From contig OZ026607.1 of assembly GCA_964020085.1 (NCBI GenBank), forward strand, positions 2,039,803 to 2,103,802: a DNA stretch of 64,000 bases, written 5' to 3'. Shown piece by piece: positions 33,143 to 44,400 of the stretch. Within the stretch, counting starts at the first letter, position 1. Each line of letters begins with the position of its first letter. This stretch comes from Micromussa lordhowensis. Its lineage: Eukaryota > Cnidaria > Anthozoa > Scleractinia > Lobophylliidae. The position numbers and the translations under genes are program-made. The notes beneath the pieces were generated by a model, which ran no database searches, had not been told where the DNA came from, and saw only the letters and a list, made by a program, of their open reading frames with translations.

Positions 33143-33306
33143 TGCTTTTATAAAGAAACTATGGAAAATATTTGCATAAGAGAAAAGAATTTAATCACTT
33201 CCGTGATCAAGTTGCTTATTCTCAACAAATTCGTCAGATGACGCAGGAAAACCAATCACAGAAGTTGAAAAAATGAAAGCATAGACTCGAGCCAGGCAAT
33301 AGAACA

Positions 33307-33470
33307 CTTTTACCGCGTTTACATAGCTTCATGTAAACACGAGGAGGGTTGGGAGAATTCGAGACAGTTATGCAAACCCTCGACTACGTCTCGAGTTTTC
33401 GAGAATTCTCCCAGCCCCCCCCCCCCCCCCCCTCGATTGTTTAGATGAAGCTATGTAAACATGGGAAAAG
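33307..33470. mobile_element. Fold-back MITE with poly-C tract
   Basis: CGTTTACATAGCTTCAT and ATGAAGCTATGTAAAC at the ends; inner GGGAGAATTCGAGA/TTCGAGAATTCTCCC. A run of about 16 C is at 33416-33432. Confidence 0.82.
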
Positions 33471-33914
33471 TTATTTTACAAAAACACACTAGGAAAGGAA
33501 AGGAAAAGGTTATCGATGAAAGATAGAGAGTGTATCAATTAATTCAAAAGGACTTTGGCGGGAAAACGGCAGGAATTCGTGGCCGCGATCAATCATCACG
33601 AAAGTAAAAGAAAAAGCGAAAAGTTTGCAAGTGCATGGTACAAACTTCATGCGCTTGGCGAAGTGATTAATCAACAATTAAAAAAATGCGACTGGAATAA
33701 AGTTTAGTTCCAGAAACGCTGCTTCAGAAATTTATTCTGAATTGATTTACTTATGTTAAAGCAACGAAGTCCTTGTTTCTCCATATTTTGCTGACGGAAA
33801 GCTGTTGCTTTGTCCGCCGGGCTAAATTCATTACCGGTAATCATAAAATTACAATTTCCTCGATTGTGATTTGTTTAAAAAAACTCCTATTTTCCACTAA
33901 TTCACTTGCCAAGT

Positions 33915-33976
33915 TGTTATCGGACAGTTTGTTATTGGACAGTTTGTTATCGGATAGTTCGTTATCGGACAGTTCA
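33915..33976. repeat. 15-bp minisatellite, four units
   Basis: TTATCGGACAGTTTG-like units in a row; both ORFs over it (76 aa plus, 67 aa minus) come from the repeat. Confidence 0.9.
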
Positions 33977-33987
33977 ATAAGCCAATC

Positions 33988-34019
<32 letters not shown>

Positions 34020-34146
34020 TCGATTTGAGAGCGACATGAAACAATTTACGCCTCCTTTGTCAGTCTTTTAATGCAAATGCTCCCTTTCTTTTATAACTTG
34101 GCTATTCTTGTTTTCTCGGAAATTGTAACTTTTATGATTAATCAGC

Positions 34147-34159
34147 AATAAGACTTTGT

Positions 34160-34190
<31 letters not shown>

Positions 34191-34252
34191 GATCAACAAA
34201 TTTTGTTATCACTTGTATTACAGACCGAATTGGACTCCACTCAGTCCTATTA
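34147..34252. mobile_element. Fold-back MITE
   Basis: CCAATTCGGTCTGTAAT and ATTACAGACCGAATTGG form the arms, with less perfect ends (AATAAGACT/AGTCCTATT). Confidence 0.75.
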
Positions 34253-34289
34253 CCATTACTTATCGTGTTATGCATGCATGCATTTAATT

Positions 34290-34628
34290 TAAGGAGGCTA
34301 GCAACAGTTTCCAGCATTTTTCTAACAGCTATACTTTGAAGGATGAATACTATCACTGTTCAACAAGTGATGCTATAATAATGGTATCATACAAATACCC
34401 AATCATTGGTCAACAAGTTGCGGTCATCTTTTTTATACAATAGGTTACCCTAGCAACAATATGACCTCCTAAAAACACCCTTAAAGTTAGCTTTTAGTGC
34501 TTATAACTCAAAAACGAGCTCGGTGACCCCCACTTTATATTATCGAATTGTGACTGGATAAGCACGCACCTTTTTGGAAAGTTTAAAAAAATTCTGTGGA
34601 GTGGGTTCAGAGCCACCTTAAATTTTCG
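34290..34628. mobile_element. AAGGTGGCTC MITE, copy 3 (diverged)
   Basis: AAGGAGGCTAGCAACAGTTT start, CCAATCATTGGTCAACAAG inside, AGAGCCACCTTAAATTTTCG end. Confidence 0.85.
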
Positions 34629-34899
34629 GTTGCTGTAAACCTAATACTAATAATAAACAATTGTCGAACAATTCATTATCGTCAAACAATTAAATTGTTA
34701 AACACTGTAGCCTGGGAGAAACCCATACTAATAAGGGGACATAGACTAATACAAAATACAAAACTGACACGACTAAGATGTCTACACCTAAATATGAATA
34801 ATGCAAAATGCAGTATAAAAGCTAAACATTATAAGTAATGTATCGATAGCTGATCTAATGGTTTTGATTCCCAGTTCCAGTTCCTCATTTTCCCAGTGG

Positions 34900-35749
34900 T
34901 GCTAAGGCAGACTGCAAAGGCAGACATGATATATTAACGCCTAAACACTCGCGTCACCAAAACGTGCTGATATCAACGCGCTTTAGAGCAATCCAAGAAA
35001 TTTGCATGATTTCGTTGTAACAGGTGTTGTGAACAAATGCTTTTACCCTGCACCTGACGCCCCAGAAACAGATTCATACGTAGAGCACTGCGCCTTTCGT
35101 AACTCATTATACTAAACTACAAGTTTGCGCTTAGCTAGGTTTCTCACATCATCATAATCCAGTCTGTGCGCCAGTAGGCGCATTAGGCCGAAGGTTTCTC
35201 ACATTCGATGTATTATATCTGTTATGTTATAACATGAAATTATATAAAAATGTTATAACATGATATTATAAATTATATTTTTAAAATGGCTTCGTCTTTA
35301 ATTAATGCAATCTTAGTCAAGACAATCATGTTTAGGATACTAAAATAATTTTAATCGCTTCGTCGCGCTAAACGACAATTCCCCAGAAGCTTTGATTCCA
35401 GGCTTGGACCTGTTCAGTTCTGAGTTTGAATATTTTTTTTAGCATTTTTAGCATTGAATTAAGTAATCCGAAAGCAAGTTAATTGTTAATTATGTATTAA
35501 TAGCAAGCTTTAAACAATCCACTTCGCTTCCAATAAGATTGGAATTTTTTTAAGCTGAATCAAGAGAACTCTCTTAATTTGATATTTTTTACATGACACA
35601 TGACGAAGAAACTAATCGAAGCCACTCTTGAATCAGCATAAACATCCACTGTCTCACTGCGACGCTGCAACACTAAAGGTTCTTGGATCGACTTGCCAGC
35701 AATACGATTTGCCGTTTTACACTAAGATAACGGATTGAAGTCGTACACC
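34900..35749. repeat. 5' flank of gene 5, duplicate of 26900-27877
   Basis: Collinear blocks as in the partner. A short SINE-like word (GTGCGCCAGTAGGCGCATTA) is inserted near 35167. Confidence 0.72.
35682..35749 (+). promoter_or_regulatory. Shared 5' leader/promoter block, copy in gene 5
   Basis: TTGGATCGACTTGCCAGCAA then GATTTGCCGTTTTACAC and AAGTCGTACACC before the ATG. Confidence 0.65.
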
Positions 35750-37486
35750 ATGAATGGAAAACTGTTGATAGTTTCACTGCTGTACTTCATTCTACTCAGT
35801 GTAAGTACACACTAATACTTAGATGCAAAATTCGATTTATTAAAGGGGCCACGTCGCACGCCCTAGCTCATTTGTTGTTGCGTTGTCCGCAACAGCCTTC
35901 AAACAAAAAGAAGCCTGGAATAATAGCTGGTCTTGACTAATTGTACTCAATAAAACTCAATATATTAACGCGGCCGTGTCAAGCGACATCAGTCATTTGT
36001 TGCAGTGTGTTTTCCAAAATGACTATCAATATTAAATGAAGCATTCAATAATAGTTTTACGTCAAGTTTTAAGGAAAGTAATAACTTTTAATCGAAACAT
36101 CTTGCTGGGATTTAATGGGCAAGATTGGGACGAACTACGAACGATGACTGAACCCCAGCGGATTTCTCAACAAAGTCTTAAACCAGGGGACTCTACCCCA
36201 AAGTCCAAACCCGTACCCTTCTGTATGAACCCCAGGGGATTTCTCAAGAAAGTCTTGTACCAGGGGCTCTACCCCGGATTCCAAACCCGTACCCTTATGT
36301 ATGAACCCCAGGAGATTTCTCAAGTACGTCTTGTACCAGGGACTCTACCCCGGATTCCAAACCCGTACCCTTCTGTATGAACCCCAAGGGATTTCTCAAC
36401 AAAGTCTTATACCAGGGGCTCTACCCCGGATTCCAAACCCGTACCCTTCTGTATGAACCCCAGGGGATTTCTCAACAAAGTCTTATACCGGGAGCTCTAC
36501 CCCAAGGTCCAAACCTGTACCCTTCTGTATGAACCCCAGGGGATTTCCCAACAAAGTTGTATGCAAAGGGGCTCTAGCCCAAGGTCCAAACCCTTACCCT
36601 TCTCTGTGAAGAGAAACCCTTTCAAATACTTTCTACAGAATATGGTTTCACAAAACTTTAGTTGCAGTTAAGTGTGTTTGTTCAAGATGTTTGTTTGCAA
36701 AATGAATTTTTCAGGTTCCTGAATGCTCCGCAAGACCAGGCAACGGTGAGTAAATATTAACAATCTTAACTTTTCCTTGAACTAATAATGAAAAAATATC
36801 AACATTGTACCCACAGGCTGGGTGGCCAATGCTGTAATGATAATACGGTCGACATTAGTTTGTCAACCGCATTAAATTCAGTGATTTTGATCGACAATTG
36901 AAAGGGAAAGAACAGCATTAGATCATATATGTGCAAAAGCTGAAAGAAGTAGATCGAGGCTTTGGAAAGATTGACATGAATTTCATATCACAAATTTAAA
37001 ACGTTTAAGCTAACTATAAAGGGAGGCGGCATGATCAACTGGTTTAGGGCGCTGGATTGGAAATCTGGAGGTCCCTAGTTCCTGTCCTTCTCCCAACTGC
37101 TGCTACTTGGATGTGTTCTGGATAGTCGCGAGTTCAACTCTTCCACCATGTAGTGGAAATAGCCAACAACTGGTCAGCCTCCCACCAGTTGGGATTCGAT
37201 CTTAATAGTTTACGTTCCATTTGCAATATTCTTTTATTTGTTTACAGTGTCCCCAATTAGCTCAACCTCAACAGTGCAAACTGACACTTAAATAAAGTTA
37301 TTTATTTTAATCATTTATTTTTGGTGCGGCACCTCTTCTCTTTCAGACATTAAGCCGTGCGAAGATCCGCTTCCAAATATTTACTGCGGACGGGGGGGTC
37401 AGGATTGTCCGAGGCGATACACATGTATTATTTCCCCGACTGACCGCTTTGCTGTCTGTTGCCCAGATGCCATGGGACGAAAGTAG
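35750..37486 (+). CDS. Small secreted cysteine-rich protein, gene 5 (CPxxYxC...CCP module)
   Basis: Three exons: 35750-35800 (signal peptide MNGKLLIVSLLYFILLS), 36715-36745 (VPECSARPGN) and 37347-37486 (module and stop TAG). Phases 0 and 1 agree. The encoded protein is 73 residues. The cysteines are SVPEC, IKPC, NIYCGRGG, QDCPRRYTC and FAVCCPD, the same plan as gene 2. It is not a WAP core, because the paired CC comes last. It resembles single lustrin/WR1-type modules by eye. Predicted secreted; function unknown. Intron 1 carries a 76-bp tandem repeat and intron 2 a SINE. Confidence 0.8.
36151..36608. repeat. Minisatellite, six units of 76-77 bp, in intron 1 of gene 5
   Basis: Units start AACCCCAGGGGATTTCTCAA at 36151, 36228, 36304, 36380, 36456 and 36532. 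Because 76 is not a multiple of three, the 114-aa and 72-aa ORFs across it cannot be repeat proteins in one frame. Confidence 0.95.
37021..37310 (+). mobile_element. tRNA-like SINE of a second family, in intron 2 of gene 5
   Basis: It starts GGGAGGCGGCATGATCAACT with an A-box-like GGTTTAGGGCG, followed by B-box-like GCGAGTTCAACTC, and ends in an A/T-rich tail (TTAAATAAAGTTATTTATTT). No clear target duplication was seen. Confidence 0.6.
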
Positions 37487-37506
37487 CAGAGATGTTTAAC
37501 CAAACA

Positions 37507-37705
37507 TCAGCAGGTATTTGACAGGAAGGGCAAGTTTTTATTTGGGATAAAAAAAGGAGTGTGATGGAATATTCCTTTTATCTCTGAGAAACATTGTCCC
37601 CGTTTATCAGCAAGTATTTGACAGCAAGGGCAAGTTTTTATTTGGGATAAAAAAAGAAGTGTGATGGAATATTCTTTTATCTTTGAGAAACATTGTCCCC
37701 GTTTA
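37507..37705. repeat. Two-copy tandem repeat, period about 100 bp, just after gene 5
   Basis: GTATTTGACAGGAAGGGCAA through AAACATTGTCCCCGTTTA occurs twice. It creates the 90-aa minus-strand ORF, which is therefore not a gene. Confidence 0.9.
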
Positions 37706-37799
37706 GCAAAGTGGTCCTTAGAGGGAGAGGGACTTGGGTGACGCAGTGAATAAGAGACGGGAACTGAAAATACAGGCATATCGGAGGCTAGAAGTCAGA

Positions 37800-38730
37800 T
37801 TACATCTATACGAAATCAATCTGCAGTGACAAGAGGTTGCCAAATGAATAAGAAAATTTCTAGTCACTTAAAGGAGTTCAGTCACAGTAATGAGAATTAT
37901 TTTGACCGCGCATACAATTACATTTAGATTGTAGAAAACCTGAAAACAATACTTTACTGAGATGGAGAAACATAATACTAGACCATAAAGGAACTAGGGT
38001 GGTGAACGATATGGAGAAGATTGACACGGATTGCAAACGACAAATCTAGGCTATAGTTTTCAAGATGCGAACTAGCTATTTAACATCCAATCGAACTGCG
38101 AACTAAAATGAAACTACAGGAAATACAGTGGCTTTCTTAATTAACTCAGTTGCTTTCTTTTTGTTTCAGACTCCCGTTGTGTTTAGTAACTGAACTGTTT
38201 CATTGCCGTAGATTGACGTCAAGTAATGTACTGGCGTCAAATTGGATAGCGCTACAAAACTTTACCTTGTAACATTTAGCATTACAGGTGGAAATTTATC
38301 ATGTACTTTCATAGGCACACCCGAGAGTTTAAAATGAATAAAGTAAAAAGAAGTGTATATTACAAATATGTTGGTGTTTTTTTTTAACTGAATCCCTAAC
38401 CTGGGGAAATTGTAGATTTTAGTCTCACTTAAGATGTTCAGAACAGAAAGTGGTTTCTGTGCACTAAGGTATGTTTTAGGGTTGAATTTGAAAGAAATAA
38501 CAGAGCCTAACAATTCGCCATCATACCGGCTGTGTTGAATTAGGTTTTTGATCTGGAATGAAATCGTTAACATTTATTCTTAGATGAAAGTATTCGACGA
38601 AAATTATGCACAAAGTAACTTAACTCCAACTTATGTGTGTGTTTTAGATTGGTAAAAATAGCCAAATCCGCAATTAGCCAATCGAAAGCAGTGTCAACTG
38701 TCTTGATACCCTGCGATATTACATGACTGA
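37800..38730. other. Intergenic stretch
   Basis: AT-rich; no gene recognised. An AATAAA at about 38337 could serve gene 5 only with a very long 3' UTR. Confidence 0.4.
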
Positions 38731-39101
38731 CATGATATGGCTACGATATCTAGGTGACTAGGCCGAATTTGGGCGAGGTAAATACCTAATGGTTATTTTT
38801 TTTGGTATGTTCGGCGGTGGCATATCATGCTCGTTTGTTGTCGCCATGGGTATTTTGAATCGACTGCGTCTCGCCAAAATACGAGCCATGATTCGGTCAC
38901 ACTCGCCTGATATGACGCCGAAGCGTACCAAAGAGATACGATCAGGTATTAGAGTCATATCGAGAATACATACTAGTTATGCAACGCTTTCCAGTGGTAC
39001 CGTGGAATATCTCACGAGTCACTGATATTTTCTCGGTATATACACGAGCCTTGATGACTGAGGTGAGTGTGTATATCAAAAAAACATTGCATGACTATTT
39101 T

Positions 39102-39233
39102 ATAGCATGCCATAGAAAATATAGTGGCCAACACAATCAATGTGGCGGCGCATGATGGGAAGGTGGATGTAATACCGTCGAATATGCAAAGGCTGTTCTG
39201 TTCTGATTGGCTGTATTTTCTATGGCATGGTAT
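39102..39233. mobile_element. Short MITE, 132 bp
   Basis: ATAGCATGCCATAGAAAATA at the left mirrors TATTTTCTATGGCATGGTAT at the right with two mismatches. Confidence 0.8.
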
Positions 39234-39235
39234 AC

Positions 39236-39440
39236 AGTGAAACCTGTATTAAGTGGATCCCATATCAAGCGGACACCCTCTATTAGGCGGACACCAGCTT
39301 AAATCCCTAACTTTTCCTTCTGCATTTACTGTAAAATAAACCTGCATTCAGATGACACCTCTGTTAAGTGGAGACGCCGACACCAATATTAAGCCATTTT
39401 GGTGCACAAAACCTGCAATAAGCGGACACTTCAAGGGCTT
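39236..39440 (+). mobile_element. Fragment of a CAGTGAAACCTGTATTAAG element (pogo/Tigger-like end)
   Basis: TA-CAGTGAAACC start and repeated AAGCGGACAC words (AAGCGGACACC, AGGCGGACACC). The likeness to pogo-type terminal repeats is from recollection; the other end was not located. Confidence 0.4.
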
Positions 39441-39499
39441 TTTATATCTAAAAGCTCAGCTCAGACTCCAGTGTCCAGCAATGTCGTTTTAAAGCTAAG

Positions 39500-40740
39500 C
39501 ACAGGTAGGTAAGTAGATTATTCCAGATTAATGTATTAAATGACTGGACATTGTGCCAAGAGCAGTTTTTGATCTTACACCGTTGTATCACAAATTAATA
39601 GAACTTGTTTACAGAGGACACGCTGTATAGCAAAAATATCAGAAACGTCACCTATTGTTATTAATATGCCAACCAGAGAACTATTGGCTGGCGAAACAAA
39701 GAATTCTTTTAACGTTTTGAACATTTTGGTAAACGGAAAAATTCAGTTTGGATCAGAATCTTACTATAACTTTTTGTAGTTAATCATAGCTCACAGAGGG
39801 AAACAGAGCATGTCAACAGCTTGTGACACCCAGTTTGTTGAAGATGTTGTAAGTTACAGCTAAGGAGGATTGGTTACAGCAGATGGTTTTGGACCAGGGC
39901 CGGGTTGTTCAAAGCCCGGTTAAGCTAACCCAGGCTTAGCGAGAATTTTGATTATGAACTAGCAACTTTTTGGCGAGTTTTTCTGTTTCTCCTTCAGTAA
40001 CATTTTGGTGAGTTTTTCTGTTTCTCCTTCAGTTTTGAGTTTGAATAATCTCAAACTACACAAAACATAAGCAGTGAAAGACATATTTATACAAGAAAAC
40101 GTATTACTTCGGTTAACTTTTAATCCTGGGTTAGCGTTAATCGGCTTTCAAACAACCCGGCCCAGTAAGATAAAATAATTATTGTCATACCTTATATTTT
40201 TACGCCGGGTTGCATGAAATAACGAAAGCAAATGAAATTCAGTAGAGGAATACTCGTTTTTTTTACTGGTAATTACCACTTACACAATGTACATGTAGTT
40301 TACATTTACTTATGAGGTCACACAATAAAATGACAACATGAATGTTACCACTGTGTAAATTTCGTTACACGAACTACTACGTTCCCGAAAACGTGTTACC
40401 TCTGAGCAAACGTGCGACGTACTTTGACAATACTTATTTCATAATACTGTAGCATTCCAGAGAGTGGCCGAAACGGAAGAAATCTGGGGCGAGGCTCATT
40501 TCGTAGTCACGTGCGACCGTTACCAGGTTACTGGGTACAGTCTGACTTCTCTTATTTTGCTTTGTGGCCAGTAAAGTTCCCATAAGCGACGGTAAGAGGA
40601 AACTCACCCAGGGTGGCGAATTGTCGAAAATGGAACTACATGATCTCGGGAACGAAAAATCATGCTTTAAATAGCACAAATACTAATTTCCATACCACTG
40701 CCGTATAACGGTGAGAATTCGACCGTATGAACACTTTATT
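39500..40740. other. Intergenic stretch, repeat-like
   Basis: Contains a locally duplicated GAGTTTTTCTGTTTCTCCTT (39974 and 40012). No gene. Confidence 0.45.
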
Positions 40741-40743
40741 TCT

Positions 40744-40928
40744 ATACACCTTATTCCAAAATGGCCACTATTTTAGTGGTCCTTTGTCTGCCTTCAAATT
40801 AGCCCTTGTTACCTCGTTCTTAAACTCGAAATACAAAAGAATATTTTCCCTTGAACGAGGCAACAAGGGCTAATTTGCAAGCAAACAAAACAACACTAAA
40901 ATGGCAGCCATTTTGGAATGAGGTGTAT
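40744..40928. mobile_element. Fold-back MITE, 185 bp
   Basis: ATACACCTTATTCCAAAATG at the left mirrors the right end with one mismatch. Inner arms GCCCTTGTTACCTCGTTC/GAACGAGGCAACAAGGGC also pair. Confidence 0.85.
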
Positions 40929-41249
40929 ACGTTCTTTCACGGAAAGTAAGTGACGTAACTAACTGTTGCAAAGACCCAGGTAAAACCGAGACCGTGCTGA
41001 GCCCGCAGTTTACCATTCGAGGTTGCTAGGCAACTAATCGCGCCATAATAGTGTAACAACTTTGGGAATACACTCGAGTGCTCGACCTACTTTTTGATTG
41101 GACAATAAGAAACGGAAACTTTACGAAGAGTCCACGAAGATTTGCTAAAATGGCCATTGTTCCCACGGCTGTAGATTTGAACGTAGTTTTGAGTAACCTC
41201 AAAGGTACCTTGAGATTATAGACGAACCAGTTTTGAAGCATTTGGACAA

Positions 41250-41255
41250 TTTATT
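41250..41255 (-). terminator. Poly(A) signal of the ING gene
   Basis: AATAAA on the minus strand, about 155 bases after the stop codon. Confidence 0.6.
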
Positions 41256-41408
41256 CATAGTTCTAAGATAATAAACCTTAAAATGAAAAACATTAATGTT
41301 TCCTTTCGTATCCCTCCACTAGTCCTTAATATTACATTTTCCTTCGTGGCGCGATAAAAGATTCAAATTCTACACTATTCACAGAAACCAACAAAACCAA
41401 GGAGAAGA

Positions 41409-44400
41409 TTATCTGAGACAGCTTCGTTCTCTCTTTCGTTCGTTTGTACACTTGGGGCAGTACCTGAGGAGAAAATGAAGCAGTCAATGATGTAAAAATA
41501 ATTATATTTTCACTTAGTATGAATCTACTAGCGTTCTATCGCGAATGCCGTTCCCTTATTGGCTATGATAGTCACTATCTATTCTGTTCTAGATAGTGAC
41601 GGTTGCTAACAAAAAGGCGGCAGCTTCCTTGCGTCTTCGAAGTGTCTGTGAAGAGGAGTTAGATAAAGTCTTAAACAACTTGTAGATTTATACTAAAACA
41701 ATTAAAGTATTCGTTCTGACTTTTAGGCAGAGAGATTAGGCATAATTTTGCGGATTAACGAAGAAAAAAAACGACGTGTAGATGAATTATTATATAAGGT
41801 AAAGTCTGCATACGAGCCTAGTGGCTCATCAGGCCGGAGCTTATCCCGGTTTCAGTAGCATGAAGCGACTAGGAGTATTTCTACTCCCCCCTGGATGGGA
41901 TGCCAGTCCATCGCAGGTTACCTGCTCCGGAGTCGAGCACACTAACCATGAGGCCACCGCGCCTCCATTATTATATAGCCAAAATTATTATATAGCCAAA
42001 GGAATGAGTAGGATTGGACGGGGGACGAGTCTGCAAGCACAGTTTGTTTGCTTTAATGTTCAACTTACCATTTGCCTTTGGGTTTTGTTGTGAGTCCCAC
42101 GCACTGAAAGTGGAACCACTCTATTGGGCACTGTGGAATAAACATTAATAAAGGAACATTAATGAACATTATATACAAAAATATATCGTGGAATACACGT
42201 AGTTTACATTGTCGAAGGAAGAAAATCCCACAGAGGTAATAAACCAAAGAACAAGCCAATGACGACCTTGAGAAAACAAGGAGAGGTTTTTAAAGCATGA
42301 TAAAATAGCGATGACATGCGTGGCAAATTATAGCAACAAACCTCTTCGTTGTCACATCCGATCATCTCTCCAAATGAAACCTGGAACAGAAGAAAAAATC
42401 TTGATCACGCAAAATTATCGAGGCTAAAAGTAAATTTTCATTGAAACTTGATAATATTGCTCGTCTGTTTATATGCGAAGAGCTAGTTGACTATAGTGAC
42501 GACGATAACGATGATGATAATAATGATGATGATGATACCATTCAACAATCCGTATGCTGTCCACATGACTAGACATCCACATGATTTGGATCATGCATAA
42601 TACAACATGTGCTTGACGTCGTCTTTACAATTTTGCTTTGAGTTCAGTCATGAGAAAACCACCCTTGGTTCAAATCAATGCCGGAAGGTTTCAAACACTA
42701 CATTACTAGCAAAAAATTTAGGAAGTTAAAATTTCGAACGTTTCATTTCCAGACACTTTCGGACAAACTACGGATAGCGCTTTCGGAGATTTTTCGGAAA
42801 CGTAGCTACAGTAAATTTACGCCAACAAAACACGAATTTGAACTGAAACAACAGCTGTGAAAATACTAGTTTTACTGCACCCTTAAAGTTTTAGAATACA
42901 CCGACCAGAAAATAAACAATTCTATCAAGCCGCTACATATGTCAAGTAGGATCTCAACTAGAGTTCGCCTCATAAAGCCCGGCATAAAGAAAACTAAGAG
43001 CTTTGGAGCTACTTCGAAGGTTTCACTGTGCTGTAAATATTTCGTACGCTTAAAAATTTCGGACGGTTTTATCTTAGGACACTTTTTTGTCCGAAATTAC
43101 CTGATTACACAGACAGTATGTTGGCTCATTAGGATCAATTGGAAATTCAGGCGTGGGTGAATCTTGGTTCTTGGATTTGCCCCTGTGTAGACAAAATAAA
43201 ACACTTGTTACTAAAAGTTAACTTGCAAAGAATGAAACATTTGATTGAATAGCCCGATGGTTAATGGAATCTAGAGCTGGTTGGCTACATTATGTCTGAC
43301 ACTGCCTAATGTAATGATCGTTCCACTCGCTTAAAGCGATAATCCCTAAAACTCGAATCTACATACACGTATTTTCGCGACAAGTCGACTTGAATTCCTA
43401 TTCGAACTCATTTTACAAAATAAACTACCCTGAACTGATTATGCTGGTTTATACTTGTTTACACAAGCGTAGAGCGTGGCATGGTAAAAAAAATCCACAA
43501 TTCTTTTTTTTACTTGCGCTTTGCGTTCATGGTCGCGATCAGCACTGGTCTATCGCGTTTGGTGCTCTATCCATCCCGTCTGTTCTGCGACTCACTTGCG
43601 GTTTGCACTGGTGGTCGCGACCCGCACGCGTGTGTTGCGTTTCACGCTCTGCCCTTCTAATCCTCCCATCCTGCCGGCTACATGTACATGTAAGTAATTC
43701 TATACCAAATGCTGGATGTGCATGTTTTATGTGTATTTTTTTTGTTCATACTCACTTCCTATTGGTCTTCGCTTTTTTCTTGCCAGGTTTGCCAACCTCA
43801 GATCCTCCAGCTCCACTTGACCCACCCCTACCCTCTGAGTCGCGCTCATGTTTGTCATGGTTACGCTGCCTTCGATTTCCTAACAAGAAGAATGTACATA
43901 GAACTGTTTTCAATTGAGTGTCGAAAGTAATCACGCAATTACTTTGGTTTTGGTTTCGTTTTTACTATGGGTTGAGATTGGCTGCGTAGTCTAATTGGTT
44001 TGGTTTTGGTTTTACAACACTCAATTGAAAATTGCTCTTCTAATTACAAATCGGCCATTTGTAATTACTGACCTTTACGCATGGAGTCCCCCAGCTAAAT
44101 ACTCAAAATAAAGATATTCTTGTCAGACAAATCAATATCTTAACATAAACATTCTTGAGCCTCTTACGTTTTTTCTCAGGAGGTTTTGTGTGGTGTTCTT
44201 CCAAAATGACTGCAAGAGAGAAAAGCAAACAAAATTTAGTGAGTGAAAGTATAAAGCTACATTAATACAAGTGAGTTCTGAACCCTGTTGTAAGAATAAC
44301 AGGACTAAATCAAACATCACTGCCAGCTTGATGAGCTTCCAATGTTTAGGTTGGTCTCGTTTCAAGGAATACAGTTACAGTTACAAGAACATGTATATGC

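Noticed and set aside
36151..36608. CRISPR-like regular spacing
   Set aside because: The whole 76-bp unit is repeated, without unique spacers, and the DNA is eukaryotic.
36036..36671. ORFs of 114 and 72 aa rich in Pro and Gln
   Set aside because: Direct translation of the 76-bp minisatellite.
38758..39025. Overlapping 78-aa plus and 66-aa minus ORFs
   Set aside because: Both strands are open in the same region, the two readings are mirror-like, and no domain or splice context was found; probably repeat sequence.
43390..43917. 175-aa plus-strand ORF, the longest uninterrupted one without N
   Set aside because: It lies opposite ING exon 7 (43756-43879), whose phase and linker composition fit the ING gene. 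The ORF itself is Cys/His/Pro-rich noise with no domain.
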